In this document: positions 6,941 to 13,413 of the stretch, piece after piece | Position numbering within the stretch: the first letter of the stretch is position 1 | How the letters are laid out: every line of letters begins with the position of its first letter | From: an uncultured Armatimonadota bacterium | GTDB taxonomy: Bacteria; Armatimonadota; Armatimonadia; Armatimonadales; Armatimonadaceae | Length of the DNA stretch: 15,547 nucleotides | Assembly (NCBI GenBank): GCA_903881535.1 | Contig: CAIRTT010000280.1 | Span: 1-15,547 of the forward strand | Direction: 5' to 3' | Translations under genes and position numbers: made by a program | Notes under the pieces: model-generated | Seen by the model: only the letters and a program-made list of their open reading frames with translations | Told to the model about the DNA's origin: nothing | Databases searched by the model: none

Positions 6941-7459
6941 ATGACACAGGGTGATGTTAACTATGCGCTCATACTTGGATTTGCCGTTGCGATTGTGCTC
7001 TGGTCGACGATAATCCTTGCTCGCTACCTCTTTCCATCCCGAACAGCCGTGGTGCGTTCGATTATCATGGCAACCCCGCTAAAAACCGGAATCATCGGAG
7101 GCATCATCGCTGTTGTCGCCGTCGGCGGCGGCGTAGCAATGATGAATGCCCAGCCAGCGGTAGTCAAAATACTTGGCATCGCGATTGCTTGTTGGGCAGG
7201 CGTACACGGTATTTTAGGATCGGCAGCCATCATGGATGAGCTGACTGACCGGCTCTCCACCGATGTCGCGGGAAACCGTATGGCAACATCCGCTAAAGCC
7301 GCAGGAATGCTGATCGGGGCCGGCTTAGTTCCCCTTATCGGCTGGGCGCTGTTCTTTCCCGCCCTCTTTGCACTGTCTGTTGGTGGGTCCCTCGGAGTTC
7401 GTAAGGCGCTCAAGACGCAGCAGTCCCGCTCCCTTGAAACGGAAGCGCAGGCAGGCTGA
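6941..7459 (+). CDS. Four-helix membrane protein of unknown function
   Basis: I do not recognise this 172-residue protein. It has about four hydrophobic segments: residues 8-31, 48-69, 73-97 and 119-150, the last long enough to hold a hairpin. Basic residues follow the first helix (RYLFPSRTAVVR), and a polar segment, DELTDRLSTDVAGNRMATS, separates the third and fourth. The C-terminal tail from about 153 (RKALKTQQSRS) is hydrophilic. It should sit in the cytoplasmic membrane. The start has AAGGG about 11 bases upstream, a little far, but no better start is visible. Its stop codon overlaps the next start (TGATG), so the DUF1800 gene is translationally coupled to it. This suggests that it anchors, assembles or exports the two downstream proteins; that role is inferred from position only. 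Confidence 0.8.
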   Translation: MTQGDVNYALILGFAVAIVLWSTIILARYLFPSRTAVVRSIIMATPLKTGIIGGIIAVVAVGGGVAMMNAQPAVVKILGIAIACWAGVHGILGSAAIMDELTDRLSTDVAGNRMATSAKAAGMLIGAGLVPLIGWALFFPALFALSVGGSLGVRKALKTQQSRSLETEAQAG

Positions 7460-8898
7460 TGCTAGACAGGCGAACGCTGATTGTCGCGACGGCGGGGCTT
7501 GCAGCTGGATGTAAACCTGTCAGAACATCGCTTGATCCACGCTCACAATACTTTCCTGACAGTACAACTAAAACAACAAATCAAGATCGAATCCGCGCCA
7601 AACACCTTGTGTCGCGGGCAGGCTTTGGCCCCACACCAGCTCTCATCGAGGATGTCCTTTCCCTTGGACTAGATGGTTGGATTGAGAAGCAGCTGACTGC
7701 CCCCAAAGATGTCATCGGTCCGGCGAGCTACCTGCAGCCAACCGAAACAACGGGGCTGCACTTTCGCTTGAACAGCCTTCCCTGCCTGCGGCCGGGCGCG
7801 ATTTATGAGCTGCGGGATGTTTCCCAGCCGCGCGTGCTCAGTGAGCTCTCCGCAGCAACCATTCTTCGCTCTACCTATTCGCAGTGGCAGCTTCGGGAGC
7901 GGATGTGCCAGTTCTGGACGAACCATTTCAACATATATGGCCGTAAGGTTGCGGCGGCACGTGGACGCAAGCAGGCCGATGCTGAGCTGCTGTATTTCCT
8001 TGCGGATGACCAACGTACCGTTATTCGCCCTCATTCACTCGGAAGGTTTCAGGACTTAATTGATGCCAGTATTAAGTCGCCAGCAATGCTTGGCTACCTC
8101 GACAACCAACTGAACAAAAGTGGCAATGTCAATGAAAACTACGCCCGGGAGCTGCTGGAGCTACATACACTCGGTGTGAATGGCGGATACACGCAAGCCG
8201 ATGTCAAGGATGTCGCAAAAGTCCTTAGTGGATGGACGATTGAGGATGGATTCTTAAAGAAGGTTGGCTCTGTCATCTTCGATAAAAACAACCATGCACG
8301 TGGCGAAAAGCATGTCCTTGGGACTGTAATCAATGAAACAAAGGGAGAGCTTGAGCGCGACAAAGTGGTTGCGCTTGTAGCCAATCATCCATCAACAGCC
8401 CGCTTCATTAGTGGCAAGCTCGTTGACTTTTACTGCGGCAATGACAGTGACACACAGCCCCTTAAAGAATCCGCCACCCGTGTTTTCCAGCAAAGTGGAG
8501 GGGCAATGGACAAGGTTCTAAGGCACATACTCTTGAGCGATGCGTTCTACGCATCAAAACCAAAATTCCGCCAACCATTCGATTACCTCATCGCGTGCCT
8601 ACGTGCGACGAATGCAGATACATCTGGGATCGGAAACATCCAGTACCAGCTCGAACGCATGGGGCAGCCGCTGCACCAGTGGCCGATGCCGGATGGCTAT
8701 CCGGACACCACGACGGCATGGGTCGGCAATATGATTCCTCGGTGGCAATTCGCCCTTGATCTTGGCAGCAACAGCATCCAGAACACCAAACTGGATAACA
8801 ACGCCGTCAAGCATTTGTGTCGTAACCGATTTGCGAATTCATCTGATGCAGAGAGACTTACCGCCGTCCTTGCATCACCGGAGTTCCAATGGGCCTAA
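7459..8898 (+). CDS. DUF1800 family protein, likely exported lipoprotein
   Basis: The 479-residue product carries the DUF1800 hallmarks: HLVSRAGFGPTP (49-60), RERMCQFWTNHFN (146-158), and NENYARELLELHTLG (225-239) followed by VNGGYTQADV and VLSGWT. Later come KNNHARGEKHVLG, HPSTARFISGKLV and QPLHQWPMPDGYP. DUF1800 proteins are large exported proteins of unknown biochemical role, nearly always encoded with DUF1501. The N-terminus MLDRRTLIVATAGLAAGC combines a twin-arginine start (Arg4-Arg5), a short hydrophobic stretch and a lipobox-like AAGC with Cys18. It may therefore be a Tat-exported lipoprotein; Ala at -3 of the lipobox is a weaker match. The start overlaps the stop of the membrane protein gene by one base, and its end overlaps the DUF1501 gene by 10 bases. 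Confidence 0.9.
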   Translation: MLDRRTLIVATAGLAAGCKPVRTSLDPRSQYFPDSTTKTTNQDRIRAKHLVSRAGFGPTPALIEDVLSLGLDGWIEKQLTAPKDVIGPASYLQPTETTGLHFRLNSLPCLRPGAIYELRDVSQPRVLSELSAATILRSTYSQWQLRERMCQFWTNHFNIYGRKVAAARGRKQADAELLYFLADDQRTVIRPHSLGRFQDLIDASIKSPAMLGYLDNQLNKSGNVNENYARELLELHTLGVNGGYTQADVKDVAKVLSGWTIEDGFLKKVGSVIFDKNNHARGEKHVLGTVINETKGELERDKVVALVANHPSTARFISGKLVDFYCGNDSDTQPLKESATRVFQQSGGAMDKVLRHILLSDAFYASKPKFRQPFDYLIACLRATNADTSGIGNIQYQLERMGQPLHQWPMPDGYPDTTTAWVGNMIPRWQFALDLGSNSIQNTKLDNNAVKHLCRNRFANSSDAERLTAVLASPEFQWA

Positions 8899-10154
8899 CC
8901 CCTCGCCCTTTGTGCGAAAATCTAGCGCCACACCTGCACTCCATTGCCGGGATGTCGACCTTGCCTGCAACGATTCTGTCCTCATGGCTTGGTGCATCCG
9001 GGATAACCAATGTCAGTGTCACACCGTCAGACCGAAAGCTTGTTGTGCTCTTCCTCCGTGGGGCGATGGACGGTGCAAGCCTAATCGTTCCCTACGGCGA
9101 TGATGAGTATCACAACCACCGCCGGACAATCGGTCTTGGAACGCCAAAGTCTGGTCTGATCGACCTTGATGGCTTTTATGGCCTCCACCCAGCCGTGGCA
9201 ACCCTAAAACCCTGGTACAGCAAAGGTAAGCTCGCTGCCATTCATGCGATTGGCAGCATGGATCAAACGCGATCTCACTTTGAGGCGATGGCAACCATGG
9301 AGCGTGGTGCGGAAGGGCAGGCGCAGGAGCTCAGTAGTGGCTGGCTTGCAAGGGCCCTGCATGCGACGCAGCCTCCAACTCCAAGTCCATTGAGATCGGT
9401 TGCCTTCGGATCGCTTCTACCAGACACCCTCCGTGGCGCTCCAAGCCCATCGGTGATCAGAACCATCAACGATGTCAAACTTGGCGGATCAAAAGCCTTA
9501 CGCGGGATTATCAAACAGCTCTATGAAGCTGGAGACACGGCGGCTCACGCCAGTGGACTTGCGGCGCTGCGTGTGCTCGATGCAATGGATAAGGTCAATC
9601 CTGATGCCTATGTGCCGGCAGCAGGCGCGACTTATCCAACATCTCCAACCGGTGAGTCGCTCCGCCAGGCCGCGTTGCTCCTCAAGGCCAATGTTGGCGC
9701 GACTAGCATCTTCCTTGACAGCACAGGCTGGGATTCCCATGTGACTCAGGGAACATCCAGCGGTTACCTTGCAGGCTTGTTTACAGACCTCGCAGGCGCA
9801 CTGGATGCCTTTTCAACGGACATCGGACCGATGCTCGAGAAGACGACCATTGTCGTGATGACCGAATTCGGCAGACGTATCCCAGAAAACTCGGCGCTGG
9901 GCACCGACCATGGCCGCGCAGGCGCGTGGCTAGTGCTTGGAAATGGGGTTAGTGGTGGGAAGGTGCATGCAAAGTGGCCTGGCCTTAAAACTGAACAGCT
10001 TGATGGACCTGGCGACCTTCGCGTGACAACGGATTACCGGAATGTGCTGCTTGAGCTGAGCCAGCTTGTGTTTGGACAGACCATTACAAGCGCTGCGCTG
10101 TTCCCTGGACTTACCTACAAACCAAGCGGAGTGTTCCCAAAAGCGTTGACATAG
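8889..10154 (+). CDS. DUF1501 family protein without the usual Tat signal
   Basis: The 421-residue product has the DUF1501 pattern, related to the alkaline phosphatase/sulfatase fold: LVVLFLRGAMDGASLIVPY (51-69), AIGSMDQTRSHFEA (110-123), GWDSH (270-274), MTEFGRR (314-320) and GTDHGRAG (328-335) with likely metal-binding Asp/His. The biochemical role of the family is unknown. Most members begin with a twin-arginine signal. Here the N-terminus MGLTPRPLCENLAPHLHSIAG has no RR pair, and only a weak hydrophobic patch follows (about 22-38). A stop codon at 8844 blocks any longer reading, and no start codon lies between it and 8889. The protein may be exported with DUF1800 as a passenger, or stay inside the cell. 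It overlaps the DUF1800 gene by 10 bases and ends before a bidirectional terminator. Confidence 0.9.
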   Translation: MGLTPRPLCENLAPHLHSIAGMSTLPATILSSWLGASGITNVSVTPSDRKLVVLFLRGAMDGASLIVPYGDDEYHNHRRTIGLGTPKSGLIDLDGFYGLHPAVATLKPWYSKGKLAAIHAIGSMDQTRSHFEAMATMERGAEGQAQELSSGWLARALHATQPPTPSPLRSVAFGSLLPDTLRGAPSPSVIRTINDVKLGGSKALRGIIKQLYEAGDTAAHASGLAALRVLDAMDKVNPDAYVPAAGATYPTSPTGESLRQAALLLKANVGATSIFLDSTGWDSHVTQGTSSGYLAGLFTDLAGALDAFSTDIGPMLEKTTIVVMTEFGRRIPENSALGTDHGRAGAWLVLGNGVSGGKVHAKWPGLKTEQLDGPGDLRVTTDYRNVLLELSQLVFGQTITSAALFPGLTYKPSGVFPKALT

Positions 10155-10170
10155 GCATTTCAGCCAATAA

Positions 10171-10208
10171 AAAAGCCCCTCAGGATACTGATCATCTGAG
10201 GGGCTTTT
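10171..10208. terminator. Bidirectional intrinsic terminator
   Basis: AAAAGCCCCTCAG (10171-10183) pairs with CTGAGGGGCTTTT (10196-10208) around a 12-base loop. A-rich and T-rich flanks give a U tract in both directions. It lies between the convergent ends of the DUF1501 gene (plus) and the esterase gene (minus) and can serve both. Confidence 0.92.
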
Positions 10209-10214
10209 CTCTAT

Positions 10215-11975
10215 CTACAGTCTTGGTCCCGGTGGCTTCACGGCTGGGCCATCTGGGTTTACACCCTGTGCACGCGTTTCACGTGCGTAGAGTGCACCAT
10301 CGATCAACTGGTAAAGCGTTGCGCCGTTCTTGCCAGCGAAGGCAATCTGGCCAACTGCTTTTGGCTTGGCAGCTGCAAGAATCGCATTCACACGACCAGC
10401 CTGATCCAGAATTTGGATCCCAATGGTGCCTGCTCCATAGAGCCAGCCATTACGGTCAACGGCAGTTCCAACAATACCAGCGCCGGTTTGACCATATGGA
10501 ATGTAGACATCAAAGTAGGTCTGCATATTGGAAAGCGTGCCATCCGGTGCAACAGACCAGCTCGCAGCATAGCGACCGACCTTGGGGTCTGGAAAGACAA
10601 CCAGAAGGCTTTGGTCAGGAACGAGCTGAATGTTAGATGCGCCCGTGCCTGCCGCAGATCCAACATCACGGCGTTTGCCATCCTTGCCAACAAAGACAAG
10701 CTTTCCGCTATCCGTTAGAACGTAGCAAGAGCCATCCGTGCGGACGGCAAGCGAGACACCGTTCAGCCCCTTGGCAAGCGTCTTGGATGTGCCATCCGAC
10801 TGGAGAGCAACGACGGATTTGCCAGTCGTCAACGCATAGGCTCCGCCGCCAGCAACGGTCGAAAGTGCCTTGACAGTCCCCGTTTTCTCCCACTTTGTCG
10901 TGACTTTGCCATCTGTGCCGAGAACATGGACTGCATTGGCAGCAGCGACCATGAGGTTGCCAGTGGTCGATCCAGCAATGGCCGTCACTGGCGGAAGTCC
11001 GGTGACAGTATTCCATGGCTTTGACTCATCCAAAGCAATGTTTACGAGGGGCTGGCGCGTTCCGCCATGCTCTGGGCTTCCCGTCATCCCACCGCGCCAT
11101 AACCAACGCATCGCATCCGGGAAAATCGCCGATGCAAACCGTCCATCATGCCCGCCAGGTCCGGTCACAAACTTGTGATCATAGCCGGCGAATGCGAGAG
11201 CCGCTGCGACATCGGTGTTGCCAATCGGCCATGAACCAGAATAGATATCTTGGTCATTCACAGCTTCTTCAAGATAGAGGCGAATCGGCTTGCGCTCGAG
11301 CTTGCGAATCAGGGATGGATAGTTGTGTCCACCGCGCAGGTCTGTGAACGACGAGATAAAGCCAAGGACTTTCCCGAAGTAGTCCGGGCGCTCCCATGCA
11401 GCGGTGAATGCTGCAATTCCGCCAGAGCTACCACCGCTGATGGCATGGCCACGTGGATCCGCGGTGATGTTCAGTTTGTAACGCTTTGTCGCATCCGGTA
11501 TGAGCTCTTCGATGAGGAAGCGTGCATTCCGATCATCCATGCCGTCATATTCAACGCTTCGGTTATAGCGTGGCAGCTGCGTCTTATCATCGGCGGGTGG
11601 AACAACTCCAGGATTTGCCATGATACAGACGGTAACGGGCATTTCCCCTTTGGCGATCAGGTTATCGACGATATTGGGAAGGCCATAGCCACCATCCCGG
11701 CCAACGTAGCCGCCACCATCTTGAAAGACCATCAGCGCCGCAGGCTTGGCAGCATCATACTTTGCAGGGATATAGACCCAGACATCACGGACCGTACCCG
11801 GGAACATGCCAGCCTTACTGGTGTACACGTAGTGATGCATCACGCCTTGTGGAACACCTGGCTGCGCAAATGAATCACGGTTTTGTTCGAATTCCTTTTG
11901 CGCCATAGCGGCTCCCGTGAGCCCGAGACAAGCCAATGCGGCGATAAGGGTAGTGGATGATTTTATGAGTTTCAT
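10215..11975 (-). CDS. Secreted esterase fused to SMP-30-like beta-propeller
   Basis: With the start at 11975 the product has 586 residues. The signal peptide MKLIKSSTTLIAALACLGLT ends near AMA-QKE (after 25). Residues about 40-295 form an alpha/beta-hydrolase of the putative esterase (Fes/esterase D-like) type: YIPAKYDAAKPAALMVFQDGG, the nucleophile motif GGSSGG with Ser183, and GPGGHDGRF with His276 as the likely catalytic His. Residues about 315-560 contain repeated strands with DG turns, typical of SMP-30/gluconolactonase-like propellers, and the end YARETRAQGVNPDGP fits that group. It probably acts on carbohydrate esters or lactones outside the cytoplasm; the substrate is not known. The reading frame extends upstream to a GTG at 12047. 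The ATG at 11975 is preferred because it opens the signal peptide, has GAGG 7 bases before it, and overlaps the transporter stop as ATGA. Confidence 0.87.
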   Translation of the reverse strand: MKLIKSSTTLIAALACLGLTGAAMAQKEFEQNRDSFAQPGVPQGVMHHYVYTSKAGMFPGTVRDVWVYIPAKYDAAKPAALMVFQDGGGYVGRDGGYGLPNIVDNLIAKGEMPVTVCIMANPGVVPPADDKTQLPRYNRSVEYDGMDDRNARFLIEELIPDATKRYKLNITADPRGHAISGGSSGGIAAFTAAWERPDYFGKVLGFISSFTDLRGGHNYPSLIRKLERKPIRLYLEEAVNDQDIYSGSWPIGNTDVAAALAFAGYDHKFVTGPGGHDGRFASAIFPDAMRWLWRGGMTGSPEHGGTRQPLVNIALDESKPWNTVTGLPPVTAIAGSTTGNLMVAAANAVHVLGTDGKVTTKWEKTGTVKALSTVAGGGAYALTTGKSVVALQSDGTSKTLAKGLNGVSLAVRTDGSCYVLTDSGKLVFVGKDGKRRDVGSAAGTGASNIQLVPDQSLLVVFPDPKVGRYAASWSVAPDGTLSNMQTYFDVYIPYGQTGAGIVGTAVDRNGWLYGAGTIGIQILDQAGRVNAILAAAKPKAVGQIAFAGKNGATLYQLIDGALYARETRAQGVNPDGPAVKPPGPRL

Positions 11976-13312
11976 GCGGATGCCTCGACCTTTGCGGATG
12001 GAGATACTTTGAGAGTCAGAGCGACGATACCGGAGATAACAACGCAACCGGCCAGGATAAAGAGTCCCTGCGTGGAGAGATCCTTCGCTTCACCAAGGAC
12101 TTTCGGCCCGAAGAAGCCTCCGAGGTTACCAATCGAGTTAATGAGCGCAAGGCCAGCCGCGAGAGCGGGTGCACCGAGGCGCCCAAGGACACTTGGAGGC
12201 ATCGCCCAGAATGGCCCGAGCACACTCCACATACCGCAGACAGCAACCGTCAAAGCCACGAGAGCTGCGAGCTCATACTGTTGCAAGAGAGCAAAGCCGA
12301 CAAGGCCAGCCGCGCCCAAGAATGCAGGAATCGCGACGTGGAATCGACGCTCCTGATGCCGGTCCGAGCTCGCTGCGTTCAGTACCATCGCGATGCCAGT
12401 TAATGTAAATACAGGTACGCAGACCAGTCCAACAGCGAGTCCAGACTTGATACCAAGGTTTGTAAAAGCATCCATGCCACCAGTGGTGACGAGCAGCTTT
12501 TTGACGAGATCAGCAACCCAGAAACCCACGCCATACATCCCGGTAACGACAAAAAGGTACACAGCAGAAAGTTTCCACATGTCCGGTTCTTTCAACATCG
12601 GAAGGATAGGCCCATGCTCCACTGTCTTGCTTCCATCGTCAGAGAGACGCCGCTGAATAATCGCCTTTTCAACCTTCGTCAGCCATTTGGCATCCTCTGG
12701 TCCGTTCGGCAGATACCACAGAACAACACCTGACATCAGCACAGCGGGAATGGCCTCGAAGAGGAACATTTGCTGCCAGCCCGCAAGGCCAAACAGTGGT
12801 CCGCGGTCGATGAGCAGTCCACTGAGCGGTGATCCAAGGCTGAGTGTGACAGCGTTTGCAGTCATAAACAGCGACACCATCTTGGCGCGCTCTTTACTGG
12901 TGAACCATGTGGTCAGATACAGCAAGACGCCGGGGAAGAATCCAGCCTCGGCGATGCCAAGGAGGAACCGGAGGCTCACAAAGAGTGGATAATTGTCTTT
13001 TACGTAAATGAAGAGCATCGCGATGATGCCCCACGTAAACATAATTCTTGCAATCCACTTCTTGGCGCCGACTTTACGCATCACCAAGTTGCTGGGCACT
13101 TCAAAAATAAAGTACGCGATGAAGAAGATTCCAGCTCCAAAAGCATATTGGGAGCTTGAAAACCAGGGCATCTCCAGCTTGGCAAAGTTGACGTTGACGC
13201 GGTCAAGGTAGGCGATGATGTAAAGAAAGAAGAGAAACGGAATCAGCTTCCGAACCACTTTCTTAATCAGGACATCGTCCTGTGCGGTTACTGTAGAGGA
13301 TTTTTCAGACAT
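11972..13312 (-). CDS. MFS transporter, anion:cation symporter family
   Basis: The 446-residue protein has the length and helix pattern of a 12-helix major facilitator. KLIPFLFFLYIIAYLDRVNV (22-41) and NFAKLEM at the first helix are characteristic of the anion:cation symporter (ACS) group, which imports hexuronates, glucarate, tartrate, phthalate and similar organic anions with protons. RFLLGIAEAGFFPGVLLYLT and WFTSKERAK mark the conserved helix 4 and loop, and WYLPNGPEDAKWLT is the usual central loop. The substrate cannot be read from the sequence; the neighbours suggest a sugar acid or a plant-derived sugar. The ATG at 13312 has no clear ribosome binding site (GAGGG is 14 bases away). It overlaps the esterase gene by 4 bases (ATGA) and diverges from the GH127 gene across a 101-base gap. 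Confidence 0.92.
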   Translation of the reverse strand: MSEKSSTVTAQDDVLIKKVVRKLIPFLFFLYIIAYLDRVNVNFAKLEMPWFSSSQYAFGAGIFFIAYFIFEVPSNLVMRKVGAKKWIARIMFTWGIIAMLFIYVKDNYPLFVSLRFLLGIAEAGFFPGVLLYLTTWFTSKERAKMVSLFMTANAVTLSLGSPLSGLLIDRGPLFGLAGWQQMFLFEAIPAVLMSGVVLWYLPNGPEDAKWLTKVEKAIIQRRLSDDGSKTVEHGPILPMLKEPDMWKLSAVYLFVVTGMYGVGFWVADLVKKLLVTTGGMDAFTNLGIKSGLAVGLVCVPVFTLTGIAMVLNAASSDRHQERRFHVAIPAFLGAAGLVGFALLQQYELAALVALTVAVCGMWSVLGPFWAMPPSVLGRLGAPALAAGLALINSIGNLGGFFGPKVLGEAKDLSTQGLFILAGCVVISGIVALTLKVSPSAKVEASA

Positions 13313-13345
13313 ATGACGTATGGTTTCACCCTCGGCGGCAAGTTA

Positions 13346-13383
13346 TCCTGCCACGCTACGATTCGAGACCAGAACTGGCAGGA
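13346..13383. promoter_or_regulatory. Candidate operator: inverted repeat centred between divergent genes
   Basis: TCCTGCCA (13346-13353) and TGGCAGGA (13376-13383) form a perfect 8-bp inverted repeat with centres 30 bases apart, about three helical turns. The midpoint (about 13364) almost coincides with the middle of the gap between the transporter ATG (13312) and the GH127 ATG (13414). This is the placement expected for a regulator acting on both promoters. No regulator gene lies in the window. Confidence 0.4.
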
Positions 13384-13413
13384 AGACAGCGCATCGATGC
13401 GGTAATTGACCGC

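Noticed and set aside
11250..11873. Open frame of 207 codons on the plus strand
   Set aside because: It is antisense to the esterase domain and has no motif or ribosome binding site.
11976..12047. N-terminal extension of the esterase up to a GTG at 12047
   Set aside because: It would bury the signal peptide behind 24 basic, polar residues and overlap the transporter. The ATG at 11975 has GAGG 7 bases upstream and an ATGA overlap.
13311..13324. CATA...TATG repeat around the transporter start codon
   Set aside because: Arms of four bases are too short to distinguish from chance.
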